64,000 nucleotides of DNA, taken from the NCBI GenBank assembly GCA_937897325.1, contig CALCOY010000026.1:1-64000 (forward strand), given 5' to 3'. This DNA is from an uncultured Shimia sp. (GTDB lineage: Bacteria > Pseudomonadota > Alphaproteobacteria > Rhodobacterales > Rhodobacteraceae). Position numbers and translations under genes: made by a program. This document shows positions 1-8,879 of this stretch, in pieces. The notes under the pieces are model-generated. The model saw only the letters and a list, made by a program, of their open reading frames with translations. It ran no database searches and was not told the origin of the DNA. The first letter of the stretch is position 1. Each line of letters opens with the position of its first letter.

Positions 1-36
1 TGTAGGTCGGGGTGTAGGTCTGCTCATACACTCCAG

Positions 37-438
37 CTACCACGCTGGTTTCATGAGATGAATCCCAAACGCGATTTGTGCAAAAGAGCCTATCGGTGCA
101 AGAAATGCCCCTCCACCAAAAGCTGGGTCGAGAACTCGGCAACTCGACCAATCGACTCCTTTTTTAGTTGCCAAGTGAATTAGATGCTGGGTCAAGATGG
201 GTGGGGTGTAGTAGATACCATTCGTTGAACGGTATGCCGCAGTGAGAATATACGTGTAGGTCAGACCAATCTGGTACGCGGCAATCTCAGGTTCCAGATG
301 AGAAGCTAGTTTCCCAGCGGTCTCTGCAACACTTTCGAGCGCTTCGCTAAGCGGATATCTTGCAGAGAGTTGCTGGGGGCGACGAAGGGACATTTCGGCT
401 TTGTGATGCTCACAGCATGTTTCCCACCAACACTGCAC
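37..438 (-). pseudogene. N6-adenine DNA methylase, truncated fragment
   Basis: The reading frame carries two signatures of N6-adenine DNA methyltransferases: a YYTPPILTQHLI segment about residues 75-86, and a motif-I-like RVLDPAFGGGAFL about residues 100-112 (SAM binding; the usual cysteine of DPACGSGAF is phenylalanine here). Family members run on for several hundred residues with a catalytic NPPY motif, but this frame stops soon after motif I with an unrelated-looking tail. The only starts are a GTG at 438 and an ATG at 393, neither with a good ribosome binding site. It lies beside a dead insertion sequence, in what looks like a decayed mobile region. Truncation by mutation is inferred; the remainder would lie outside the window. 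Confidence 0.6.
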
Positions 439-736
439 CAGCTTTTGACCAAAGCTGTGGGATAATTGCAGGCGTTATGCATCAAACAAGGTCTGCGCCA
501 GGGCGCGGATCATAGCACGGGCACTCTGCAGACCGGAAACGATCTCAGTTTCGCTGTCAGGCGACTCGATAACGATTTCCCGAAACCGGTGTCAGATAAA
601 TCTGCTTTTCTTCTTACCCGCATGGTGCCTCCGCTTGGGGACTGTCTACATGGTATAGCAACAATGGTGAATCGAATTTGACTCGGCTCCAACTAAGCAC
701 GCGAAGTTCATGCACGTCTTACGGTTCTTTCGCTGA
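439..736. other. No intact gene; possible decayed coding stretch
   Basis: No convincing intact gene lies between the methylase fragment and the IS. On the minus strand the frame of the methylase fragment continues upstream through a TAA at 475-477 and then reads about 38 residues of protein-like sequence back to a TGA near 600 (residues REIVIESPDSETEIV and GLQSARAMIRALAQTLFDA can be read). It may be the end of a separate upstream gene or part of the same degenerate one. I do not recognise it. Confidence 0.3.
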
Positions 737-1561
737 GGCTCTGTTGCGTTAACTCTTTCGAAGCGCGACGTTGCTTGTAACCGAGAGAGGGGAGTCACAT
801 GCCGCGCCGAGATCCATTCAAATAACACCGCTTTCCCAGAGAAGTGATATTGCTGACGGTTCGTTGGTACTGCCGATACCCGCTATCCTATCGTGATGTG
901 CGGGATCTTCTGGCTGAGCGAGGGATCACAGTTGGTGCTGCGACGATCTATCGATGGGTGCAGAAGTTTGGGCCGGAGATACGCAAGCGAGCCTACTGTC
1001 AGCATCGTTAGTGGCGCAGCTTACAATGGCAAGTGGATGAAACGTATGCGCGTGTCAACGGACGTTGGTGCCACCTTTGGCGGGCCGTCGATCAATGCGG
1101 CCAGTTGATCGATTTCCGGCTCACCGCTCGCAAAAATGCCAGCGCGGCAAGGGCATTCATGCGGCAGGCAAGCGAAACGGCACGGTGCTACTACCCCCTG
1201 ACAGTCGTGACAGACAAGGCGCACACCTATGCAAAAGTAATCGAAGAAATGAACTTCGGGAACGGGCCAGGCGACAGAATCCGGCACTTGGACCAAAAAC
1301 ATCTGAACAACCGGATCGAGGCTGACCACGTAGCGCTGAAACAGATTCTCGGGCCGAAAAGGAATTTTAGACAATTCGCTGCGGCCAAGAACACGCTTAA
1401 AGACATCGAGACCCATCGCGCCATCAAGAAAGGCCACTTCGCCAACAATGAACCTGGCATCATGAATGAGATCGCCTTCGTGGCAAAGCTGTTCAATTTG
1501 TCAGCATGACAGGCAACAAGCTTGGCCTTTCCACCGCAACGAAAGCTAACGCAACAGAGCC
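737..1561 (+). mobile_element. IS6-family insertion sequence (inactive)
   Basis: The 825-bp element is bounded by inverted repeats beginning GGCTCTGTTGCGTTA (left end at 737, right end finishing at 1561). The GGCTCTGTTGC terminus is typical of the IS6/IS26 family. It encodes one transposase frame on the plus strand. The 8 bp outside each end (TTCGCTGA on the left, AAGTAGGG on the right) do not match, so no target duplication is visible. That suggests rearrangement or recombination after insertion. Confidence 0.9.
799..1509 (+). pseudogene. IS6-family DDE transposase with two in-frame stops
   Basis: From ATG 799 the frame reads MPRRDPFK, then TAA (823-825), then HRFPREVILLTVRWYCRYPL and onward with the IS6 N-terminal zinc-finger/HTH region (RDVRDLLAERGITV, ATIYRWVQKFGPEI). 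A second stop, TAG at 1009-1011, comes just before the catalytic core WQVDETYARVNGRW. The DDE residues look intact: D of VDETY, D of VVTDKAHTY and E of NNRIEADHVALK. Length (about 236 codons) is normal for the family. Two nonsense mutations should abolish activity. Only the segment after the second stop could be expressed, from an internal start at 1033. Confidence 0.9.
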
Positions 1562-1617
1562 AAGTAGGGGTGTTTTGCGCCCGAAGCGATGGCAATCCTC
1601 ATCGCGATTGACCCTCT

Positions 1618-2988
1618 TCAGTAGGAATACTCCGCGTAAATGCGGGTCAGATCACCGGCCCAATCGCCGTGATACTGATCCAGCAGCTCATCAGCGGGGA
1701 CTTTTCCGCTGTCGACACTTTCCTTGAGCGCGTTGAGGAAATGCGTCTCATCCGGGATTAGCCCGCCAGCGCCAGCCCGAGCCCGTACGCGCAGACCGGC
1801 CTCGCTAATAGCAAGCGCCTCGCGGGCAACATCGTGCATCGAGATATCACCAACTTTGGCTTGAAGACCCTGAACAGATGCCTCGACGCGCAAGGTGTCC
1901 CGTGTCTCGGCGGACCATCCCTTGACCAGATCCCAGGCCGCATCAAGCGCGCCCTGATCATACAACAGCCCAACCCAAAAAGCAGGCAAAGCGCACAACC
2001 TGCGCCAGGGTCCACCATCCGCGCCGCGCATCTCGATGTACTTCTTGGCACGGGCTTCGGGAAAAGCGGTGGTGAGATGATCAGCCCAGTCGGAGATCAA
2101 CGGTTTTTCACCGGGCAAGGCAGGCAATTCGCCCTTGAGAAAGTCGCGAAAGGACATGCCCAGTGCATCAATGTATTCGCCGTCGCGATAGACGAAGTAC
2201 ATCGGCACATCGAGCGCATATTGCACCCAAGCCTCGAACCCGAAACCGTCCTCGAACACGAAGGGCAGCATCCCGGTGCGGTCGTCATCAAGATTGCGCC
2301 AGATATGGCTCCGCCAGGATTTATGGCCGTTCGGCTTGCCCTCAAAGAAAGGTGAGTTGGCAAAAAGCGCAGTCGCCACAGGCTGCAGGGCCAGAGCCAC
2401 GCGCATTTTCTGGACCATGTCGGCCTCCGACGCAAAATCGAGGTTCACCTGCACAGTCGTTGTGCGCCGCATCATGGCCGTGCCCATCGTGCCGACCTTC
2501 TGCATGTAGTCATTCATAAGCCGGTAGCGCCCCTTGGGCATCAGCGGCATTTCCTCGTGGGTCCAGAGGGGTGCGGCCCCGAGACCAATGAAACCCACGC
2601 CAATCTCATCGGCGATATTCTTGACCTCACGCAGGTGCTCATTCACCTCGTCACAAGTCTCGTGGATCGTCTCCAGCATCGCACCGCTCAGCTCAACGGC
2701 CCCGCCAGGCTCCAGGCTAATGTTCGCGGCATCTTTCTCCAGGCCGATTAGCTTTCCGCCTTCTTCCACAGGGGACCAACCATGACGATCACGCAAACCT
2801 TGGAGAACGGCAACAATTGAGCGCGCGCCATCGTAAGGCAGCGGTTTCAGCGTGTCCTTGCAATACCCGAATTTCTCATGCTCGGTCCCGATGCGCCATT
2901 CGGCTTTGGGCTTGCAGCCACTTTCCAGATACTCGGCGAGTTGGCTGTGATCTTCAATCGGCGCGCCGCCGGACTGGGGAATTGACAT
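1618..2988 (-). CDS. gshA: Glutamate-cysteine ligase
   Basis: ATP-dependent ligation of L-glutamate and L-cysteine, the first step of glutathione synthesis in the cytoplasm. The protein is of the plant/alphaproteobacterial type (about 456 residues), recognised by its opening (ESGCKPKAEWRIGTEHEKFGY), the PYDGARSI segment and the MRRTTTVQVNLDF and GKSWRSHIWRN-like regions. The ATG at 2988 (MSIPQSGG) is preceded by GGAA at suitable spacing and fits family N-termini. A TTG at 3051 would overlap the upstream gene by 4 bp and add 21 residues. The gene is probably co-transcribed with the membrane protein upstream. Confidence 0.93.
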   Translation of the reverse strand: MSIPQSGGAPIEDHSQLAEYLESGCKPKAEWRIGTEHEKFGYCKDTLKPLPYDGARSIVAVLQGLRDRHGWSPVEEGGKLIGLEKDAANISLEPGGAVELSGAMLETIHETCDEVNEHLREVKNIADEIGVGFIGLGAAPLWTHEEMPLMPKGRYRLMNDYMQKVGTMGTAMMRRTTTVQVNLDFASEADMVQKMRVALALQPVATALFANSPFFEGKPNGHKSWRSHIWRNLDDDRTGMLPFVFEDGFGFEAWVQYALDVPMYFVYRDGEYIDALGMSFRDFLKGELPALPGEKPLISDWADHLTTAFPEARAKKYIEMRGADGGPWRRLCALPAFWVGLLYDQGALDAAWDLVKGWSAETRDTLRVEASVQGLQAKVGDISMHDVAREALAISEAGLRVRARAGAGGLIPDETHFLNALKESVDSGKVPADELLDQYHGDWAGDLTRIYAEYSY

Positions 2989-3047
2989 CTGGCACGTTCC
3001 GCTGCTGCCCTCAATTTTTGAAGTGGTGAAGACTTCGCGTAGCCGTG

Positions 3048-3575
3048 TCAATGCAGACGGGCACCCACAGGTCGCGAATTGCGCCTCTCCCAGATCACAA
3101 CCGCTTGTGAATTCTTGCTTTTGAGTTCCGCCAGCATCCGTTCGGTCTTGAGGCCAGGCAGCCGTGCGAAAGCGTCAAAAAGCGTCTCCGCACCGACCGC
3201 ATTGACGGGAATCATTAGGCCACTTTGACCTACCTGCTCCAGCAGCCAATGCGCGGGATACTGGCCTGTGTCGAGTGTCAGGCGCTCAATATCGGCCAGC
3301 GCGATACTGCCGCCTGACAGCGGCCCGAAATACGTGATCTTGCCTTCATCAAGCTCAACGGCACCTGTTCCATCCTGATCAGAGCGGAAGCGCGCACGCT
3401 GCAAACCCACCGCGATCAGCCCCCCACCCGCGAGAAGAAACGCCGCTGCTGGTACCAAAAACAGCCCCCCAGGGCCGGTCATCCACCACAACCCGAGTGA
3501 TGCAAGGATTGCGCCAACAATCGCTTCGCGCCATCTGCGCAGGGTCGCAATCGCTTCTGGACGGAAAAACTGCAT
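3048..3575 (-). CDS. Two-helix membrane protein, function unknown
   Basis: This 175-residue protein has a short cytoplasmic N-terminus (MQFFRPEAIATLRRWREAI), two adjacent hydrophobic helices about residues 19-57 separated by a Gly-Pro-rich turn, and a soluble domain with alternating beta-like strands (GAVELDEGKITYFGPLSGG, IALADIERLTLDT). The arrangement recalls PH-like membrane-anchored proteins, but I cannot name a family. It lies directly upstream of gshA on the same strand, so it is probably in the same transcript; a link to glutathione metabolism is only positional. Confidence 0.75.
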   Translation of the reverse strand: MQFFRPEAIATLRRWREAIVGAILASLGLWWMTGPGGLFLVPAAAFLLAGGGLIAVGLQRARFRSDQDGTGAVELDEGKITYFGPLSGGSIALADIERLTLDTGQYPAHWLLEQVGQSGLMIPVNAVGAETLFDAFARLPGLKTERMLAELKSKNSQAVVIWERRNSRPVGARLH

Positions 3576-3688
3576 CGAAATTGGTCCTTTACGTCACGAA
3601 ATGATCTCAATTGGGCCGCATTGCAACCTTTCCGCATTGGCATCCTATTCCTATATGTAGTCTGCAACTGGCTTTGAAGAGGTTCCTC

Positions 3689-3829
3689 ATGATTGCTCTT
3701 GTTGGATTCGGGATCGCCGCTGCTTTGGCTTTCGTCGCCATGACGCGCGGCACCACCAATGAACCGCGCCGCGCCGAAGTGCGTGTGAAAGCCGAAACGC
3801 GGTCTCAGGTTCCACACCACCGCCGCTAG
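3689..3829 (+). CDS. Small single-helix membrane protein
   Basis: The 46-residue frame starts at an ATG preceded by AGAGG. It encodes one strongly hydrophobic helix (MIALVGFGIAAALAFVAM) followed by a basic, polar tail. The reading frame extends upstream to 3611, but the inner start has the better ribosome binding site and gives a sensible N-in helix. It sits alone between divergent and convergent neighbours. Function is unknown, and it could be non-coding. Confidence 0.4.
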   Translation: MIALVGFGIAAALAFVAMTRGTTNEPRRAEVRVKAETRSQVPHHRR

Positions 3830-3861
3830 GCCCCCATCGCGACAGGCAAACCACCTGTCGC

Positions 3862-4581
3862 CTAGAACCAGTCCCCCAACCGCTGCTGCCAAATAGTCAA
3901 TGCGGCGATCGCTGCAGTATCAGCCCGCAGGATCCGTGGACCAAGGCTGATAGAGTGTCCGAACGGATGCGCCAAAAGCCTCTCACGCTCACGCTCCGAG
4001 AACCCGCCCTCTGGACCTATCAGGATGGCCCATGGCCCTCTTTGATCTGGCAGAGCCAACCGCTGACCCGCCTTCGCCTCATCACAAAACAGAATGCGCC
4101 GGGACTCGTCCCAATCGGCCAAAATCCGATCGAGCCGTTCTAAATCACCGACCTCAGGAACGTATGTCGCGCCGCATTGCTCTGCAGCCTCAACCGCATG
4201 GGCCTGCAATCTGTCGCGCTGGACCCGGCTTGAATTGGTAAATTCCGTCTGCACCGGCTGGATCCGCGCGACGCCCAATTCGACCGCTTTCTCAACGATA
4301 AAATCCGTTCGTGCCTTCTTGATCGGCGCAAAAAGCAGCCAAACGTCAGGCGGCATGACAAGTGGTGCCGTCTGTTCCTGTAAGCGCAGAAGGCCGCTAC
4401 GTTTTCCCGTCCTGACAATGTCGGACCGCCATTCGCCATCGCGTCCGTTGAACAACAGAACCTTGTCGCCCAAGCCCAGTCGCATGACGCCAAAAAGGTA
4501 ATGGCATTGCTCCTTTGTCAAAGGGACGCATTGCTCCTTGGCCAAAAGCTGTTTTACATGAAGGCGGATTTCAGACGGCAT
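3862..4581 (-). CDS. rsmE: 16S rRNA (uracil-1498-N3)-methyltransferase
   Basis: A SPOUT-fold methyltransferase that methylates N3 of U1498 in 16S rRNA. Family marks are the N-terminal PUA-like region (QCHYLFGVMRLGLGD and LLFNGRDGEW), the middle KKARTDFIVEKAVELGV helix, and the C-terminal knot with IGPEGGFSERE and SLGPRILRADTAAIAAL. The 239-residue length is normal. Its start codon is only 11 bp from the divergent ubiA start, so the two promoters must overlap coding sequence or each other. Confidence 0.95.
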   Translation of the reverse strand: MPSEIRLHVKQLLAKEQCVPLTKEQCHYLFGVMRLGLGDKVLLFNGRDGEWRSDIVRTGKRSGLLRLQEQTAPLVMPPDVWLLFAPIKKARTDFIVEKAVELGVARIQPVQTEFTNSSRVQRDRLQAHAVEAAEQCGATYVPEVGDLERLDRILADWDESRRILFCDEAKAGQRLALPDQRGPWAILIGPEGGFSERERERLLAHPFGHSISLGPRILRADTAAIAALTIWQQRLGDWF

Positions 4582-4592
4582 GGCAGAACCTT

Positions 4593-5555
4593 ATGGCCTC
4601 GCAGGCTCCTGCACCAGATGGACAAGTGGCAGATGCGGTCAAGGGCAACTGGGTCGACACGATCGCCCCGGGATGGAGCCGCCCCTATCTGCGCCTCAGT
4701 CGCGCAGACAGGCCGATCGGAACATGGCTTTTGCTGTTTCCCTGTCTTTGGGGTCTGACACTTGCGATGCTGCACACGCAGACCTACCGCTGGGAGGACG
4801 CCTGGATTGCCCTTGGCTGCGCTATGGGGGCGTGGCTGATGCGTGGTGCAGGCTGCACCTGGAATGACATTACTGACCGGGATTTTGACGGGGCCGTCGA
4901 ACGGACAAGGTCCCGGCCGATCCCGTCGGGCCAGGCGACGGTCACATCGGCTGCTATATGGATGTGCCTGCAATCGCTCGTCGCTTTCTGTATCCTGCTC
5001 ACCTTCAATCTGAACGCCATCCTGCTGGGCATCGTCGCCCTTTTTCCCGTAGCTATTTATCCCTTCGCCAAACGCTTCACCTGGTGGCCGCAGGTGTTTC
5101 TGGGCCTTGCGTTCAACTGGGGGGCACTGCTGGCATGGACTGCGCATACGGGCGCGCTGGAACCGCCAGCAATCATTCTTTATGCAGCGGGGATAAGTTG
5201 GACCCTGTTCTATGACACCATCTACGCCCATCAGGACACCGAAGACGACGCGCTGATCGGCATCAAGTCCACCGCCCGACTTTTTGGCGATGACAGCCCT
5301 CGCTGGCTCAGCCGGTTTCTGGTGACAACGGTCGCACTCATGGGGCTTGCAGTGATCTATTCCGGGCTGCAAAACGCCTCGATCCTTGGGCTGGTGCTGG
5401 CGCTTGGAGGGGCATGGGCGATGGGTTGGCACCTGACTTGGCAGTTGCGGATGCTGGACCTGGAGGATGGTCCGCGCCTCCTGCGGCTCTTCCGGTCGAA
5501 CCGCGAGGCCGGCGTGATACCGCTTCTGTTGTTCTGCGTTGCCCTGCTGGTCTGA
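4593..5555 (+). CDS. ubiA: 4-hydroxybenzoate polyprenyltransferase
   Basis: Integral-membrane prenyltransferase that attaches the polyprenyl tail to 4-hydroxybenzoate in ubiquinone synthesis. Both Asp-rich motifs are present: NDITDRDFDGAVERTRSRPI, and the second YDTIYAHQDTEDD followed by GIKSTA. About eight or nine hydrophobic helices fill the rest. The ATG at 4593 (MASQAPAP) is chosen because the longer frame from 4515 would run into rsmE; it leaves 320 residues. The neighbouring rsmE-ubiA arrangement is not functionally informative. Confidence 0.93.
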   Translation: MASQAPAPDGQVADAVKGNWVDTIAPGWSRPYLRLSRADRPIGTWLLLFPCLWGLTLAMLHTQTYRWEDAWIALGCAMGAWLMRGAGCTWNDITDRDFDGAVERTRSRPIPSGQATVTSAAIWMCLQSLVAFCILLTFNLNAILLGIVALFPVAIYPFAKRFTWWPQVFLGLAFNWGALLAWTAHTGALEPPAIILYAAGISWTLFYDTIYAHQDTEDDALIGIKSTARLFGDDSPRWLSRFLVTTVALMGLAVIYSGLQNASILGLVLALGGAWAMGWHLTWQLRMLDLEDGPRLLRLFRSNREAGVIPLLLFCVALLV

Positions 5556-5603
5556 TTGAACCTCAGCGCCAGAGCGCGTATTTGACAATAGAGTTGTCTT
5601 ACA

Positions 5604-7547
5604 ATGGTTTTGCCCATGCGCCTGTCTGCCCTCGCAGCTACCCTCGTCACCTTTCTGATTGCTGGTACCCTTGCCTTTGTCGCATCAGCCTACAGCGTCA
5701 GCATGATCGAGGACAGCAGCGAAATCGGAGTACGTGATGCGCTGGACAGCCGCGGCATGACCTGGGCCGAGGTCGAAGCAGACGGGCTTCAGGTCATGCT
5801 GACCGGCCAAGCCCAGAGCGAGGCCGTGCGGTTCGAAGCGCTGACTGCGGCGGGAACGGTCGTGGATTCAGCACGTGTCATCGACAAGATGGATGTGGAG
5901 GCGACAGCGGATTTGGCTCCGCCCCGCTTTTCGGTCGAGCTTTTGCGCAATGATGATGGCCTGTCTATCATCGGCTTGATCCCGACGGAGACGGGGCGGG
6001 ATAATCTTCTTGAGCGGGTCAACGGGATCAGCGGCGTCGAAACGGTTTCCGAACTGGTGGAAACGGCCGCCCATCCGGCGCCGGATGGCTGGCGCGATGC
6101 GATCGCATTCGGACTGCGCGCACTTGAGACACTGCCGCGTTCCAAAGTGTCGGTCGAAGCCGGCTACGTTGCCATTCGCGCCATCGCGGAATCGGCCGCA
6201 GACCGGGAACGCTTTGAAGAAGATCTGCAGCGGGCGACACCGGCAGATCTGTCGGTGATCATCGATATCGCCGCCCCGCGCCCGGTGATCACGCCCTTTA
6301 CGCTTCGGTTCGTAAAGAACAATCAAAATGTCCGCTTTGACGCCTGTTCGGCCGACACCGAAGGGACCGGACAGCAAATTGTGGCCGCAGCGCGCACAGC
6401 CGGATTGGCAGGCGACTACCGTTGCAAAGTCGGGCTCGGCAATCCGTCACGCAATTGGGGACGGGCCGTTGAACAGGCGATCGCCGCTGTAGACGATCTC
6501 GGCGGCGGGACAGTCACTTTCTCGGATGCAGACATCACCCTGATCGCGCTGGAAGGGACGGATCAGGCGCTGTTCGATCGTGTCGTGGGCGAGTTGGAAA
6601 ACGACCTGCCCGAGGTCTTTGCGCTTCAGGCCAAATTGCCCATCGCTCAGGACCCTAGCCAAGGCCCACCTGAGTTCACCGCCACCCGCAGCCCTGAAGG
6701 TCTTGTGCAATTGCGTGGCCGACTGTCGGATGAAAACCTGCGTACACTGGTCGACAGCTATGCACGCGCGGCTTTCGGATCAGATAGTGTACATACCGCC
6801 GCCCGAATCGTACCGGATCTGCCAAGGGCATGGCCACTGCGTGTTCTGACCGGGCTTGAAGCACTCGCCCAACTTGACAATGGGGCCGTGACTGTCACGC
6901 CGGAAACCCTTCGGATCCAGGGCAGCACCGGTAATCCGGAAGCGAGCACGAACATTGCAAGCCTTCTGGCCGACAAACTCGGTGGCGCCGAGGATTTTGA
7001 TATCCGCGTGCGCTATGTTGAAGCGCTTGACCCGGTGGCGGCGACGCCGACGGCGGATGAATGCGAGATCGAGATCGCAGGCATCCTCAAGACCTCGAAG
7101 ATCTCTTTCGAACCGGGCAGCGCAACGATCGACTCCTCGGCGCTGGGCACGATGGACGACATCGCAGAGATTCTGAAACAATGTGGCGGGATCAAGCTCG
7201 AGATCCAGGGCCACACCGACAGTCAGGGTCGTGAGATCATGAACCTCGAACTCAGTCAGGCGCGCGCGCAATCCGTTCTAAATGAATTGCGCGCGCGGCG
7301 TGTTCTGACCTCGACCTTCTCGGCGAAGGGTTATGGAGAAACCCAACCTATTGCGGACAACGACACAGAAGAAGGCCGCGAGGCCAACCGGCGTATTGAA
7401 TTTCGCCTAATCCGACCGAAACCCACGGCGGTCGACACTGAAACAACGCTGGAATCTCTGACCCAATCGGGCGATACAGGGACGCCAAACATGGGTGCGT
7501 CAGCGAATGACGAAACCGAAGGGAACACTGAGGTTGAACAGGACTGA
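5604..7547 (+). CDS. OmpA-family envelope protein with BON-like repeats
   Basis: The 647-residue protein begins with a signal anchor (about residues 6-30). A long periplasmic part with repeated BON-like modules follows (for example DGLQVMLTGQAQSEAVRFEA and later GLVQLRGRLSDENLRTLVDS). The C-terminal OmpA domain about residues 490-610 carries the peptidoglycan-binding pattern GHTDSQGREIMNLELSQARA and ends with EGREANRRIEFRL. It probably anchors the inner membrane or periplasm to peptidoglycan. The next gene overlaps its 3' end, so the two are likely co-translated. Confidence 0.88.
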   Translation: MVLPMRLSALAATLVTFLIAGTLAFVASAYSVSMIEDSSEIGVRDALDSRGMTWAEVEADGLQVMLTGQAQSEAVRFEALTAAGTVVDSARVIDKMDVEATADLAPPRFSVELLRNDDGLSIIGLIPTETGRDNLLERVNGISGVETVSELVETAAHPAPDGWRDAIAFGLRALETLPRSKVSVEAGYVAIRAIAESAADRERFEEDLQRATPADLSVIIDIAAPRPVITPFTLRFVKNNQNVRFDACSADTEGTGQQIVAAARTAGLAGDYRCKVGLGNPSRNWGRAVEQAIAAVDDLGGGTVTFSDADITLIALEGTDQALFDRVVGELENDLPEVFALQAKLPIAQDPSQGPPEFTATRSPEGLVQLRGRLSDENLRTLVDSYARAAFGSDSVHTAARIVPDLPRAWPLRVLTGLEALAQLDNGAVTVTPETLRIQGSTGNPEASTNIASLLADKLGGAEDFDIRVRYVEALDPVAATPTADECEIEIAGILKTSKISFEPGSATIDSSALGTMDDIAEILKQCGGIKLEIQGHTDSQGREIMNLELSQARAQSVLNELRARRVLTSTFSAKGYGETQPIADNDTEEGREANRRIEFRLIRPKPTAVDTETTLESLTQSGDTGTPNMGASANDETEGNTEVEQD

Positions 7548-7863
7548 GTTTGTTGTTGTTACGGCCATCATCCTATTTGTGGCCTTCTGTCTGGGGTGGT
7601 TCGCCAATTGGCTCGTCCACCGCTTCACCAGGGTCAGCGCAGGCGATGTGGCGGAATTAGAACGGATGAGCCAGGAATTGCACGATGCCGAAGAAACCCG
7701 CGATCAAGCGATCACATACCTGCAGCAGCGCGAGGCCGAACTGACCAATCAATTGAACCAGACCGAGGCAGAGTTGCGTGCGGCGATGGACGGTTTGCGC
7801 GATGCGCGGCAAGAAGCGGAAGAGCTGCGGACAAGACTTTCCCGCGAGAATTTCGACGCTTAG
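7507..7863 (+). CDS. Membrane-anchored coiled-coil protein
   Basis: The protein has about 118 residues: a positively charged start (MTKPKGTLRLNRTEF), one transmembrane helix (VVVTAIILFVAFCLGWFANWL), then a long coiled coil rich in Glu, Gln, Arg and Leu (about residues 45-115). The ATG at 7507 is preferred over GTG 7495; either overlaps the OmpA-family gene by about 40 bp. It probably works with that envelope protein. The stop codon overlaps the convergent EamA gene's stop. No named family is recognised. Confidence 0.8.
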   Translation: MTKPKGTLRLNRTEFVVVTAIILFVAFCLGWFANWLVHRFTRVSAGDVAELERMSQELHDAEETRDQAITYLQQREAELTNQLNQTEAELRAAMDGLRDARQEAEELRTRLSRENFDA

Positions 7864-8759
7864 CCCTGGCTGTTGCGTTGGCGGGCCAAAACAAGGGCGC
7901 CACTAAGAATCAGGGTCGCGCCAAGAAATCCGGTCAGACCCGGCATGACGGAATAAAACAAAAAGTCATAAAGTGCCGCAAAGGCCAGAACCGAATAAAG
8001 CGCGGGGATCACAAAGCTCGCATCACCACGTTTCATGGCCTGAATAAACATAGACTGCGCAGTCAACATCACTACACCAAGGGCCATCAGCAAAAACCAT
8101 TGATCTGGAGTCGGCCAAGCCCAGACCGTGCTGGCGACCACCAGCGAAACAATCGCGCCGATGGTGTTGTTGAACAAAAGGACACGCAGGGCTGGTTCAC
8201 TGTCGCTAAGCCTCTTGATGAAAATGGCCTCCAACCCCAGAAACGCGGCCGAGGCCAGCGCAAAAAGACCGGCTGTTTGAAAAGCATCCGTGCCGGGCTT
8301 CAGGATCATCAACGCACCGCCCAAGGCAAAGGTGACGGCGATGTACTTGCGCAGACCCATACGCTCCCCCAACATCAACACGGCAAGACCCATAGTCATA
8401 AGTGGGCTTAGAAAGCTGATCGCGGTTGCTTCGGCAACCGGCATCTTGGCGACCGCTGCAAACATCGCCGAGACCCCGAGCCAACCACACAAAGACCGCA
8501 TGAGATGCCAATCCCAGCGGGCACCGCGCAGCGTTGGACGCGACTTCGGCATGAGGGTCAAAAAAAGGATCAGCGCGGCAAATGCAAAAACAAATCGCCC
8601 TGCGCTGACTTGGAATGGATGCAGACCATTAGCGTCGACGGTGTCAAGCCCCAGAGCTTTGGCAATCAGGGATGTTCCGGCAACAAAAGCACTTGCACCG
8701 ATCATGAACGGAACGGCATATCTGTCGCTTTTAGGGAGATCCTTGGCGAGATCGGTCAT
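7860..8759 (-). CDS. EamA/DMT-family transporter
   Basis: A 299-residue inner-membrane protein with about ten hydrophobic helices arranged as two EamA repeats, as in RhaT/YdcZ-type drug and metabolite transporters. Recognisable parts are VAEATAISFLSPLMTMGLAV in the first repeat and SVLAFAALYDFLFYSVMPG in the second. The substrate cannot be read from sequence. The gene is isolated, with its upstream side facing the decayed RTX gene. Confidence 0.88.
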   Translation of the reverse strand: MTDLAKDLPKSDRYAVPFMIGASAFVAGTSLIAKALGLDTVDANGLHPFQVSAGRFVFAFAALILFLTLMPKSRPTLRGARWDWHLMRSLCGWLGVSAMFAAVAKMPVAEATAISFLSPLMTMGLAVLMLGERMGLRKYIAVTFALGGALMILKPGTDAFQTAGLFALASAAFLGLEAIFIKRLSDSEPALRVLLFNNTIGAIVSLVVASTVWAWPTPDQWFLLMALGVVMLTAQSMFIQAMKRGDASFVIPALYSVLAFAALYDFLFYSVMPGLTGFLGATLILSGALVLARQRNSQG

Positions 8760-8879
8760 ATCGCCAAGCTCTAGTCCGAATTGATGCGGGATAACACCGA
8801 AATCACAGCCGCACCCGGCTTAAACCACATCCCTCAGGAGGCCATTGCGATGGGCAGCTTTGGCAAGATTTTTCGAGCC

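Noticed and set aside
729-1569. Target-site duplication of the IS6 element
   Set aside because: The 8-bp flanks differ (TTCGCTGA and AAGTAGGG), so no duplication can be claimed.
4554-5588. Minus-strand open frame of about 344 codons
   Set aside because: Antisense to ubiA; no start signal or domain. ubiA has clear prenyltransferase motifs.
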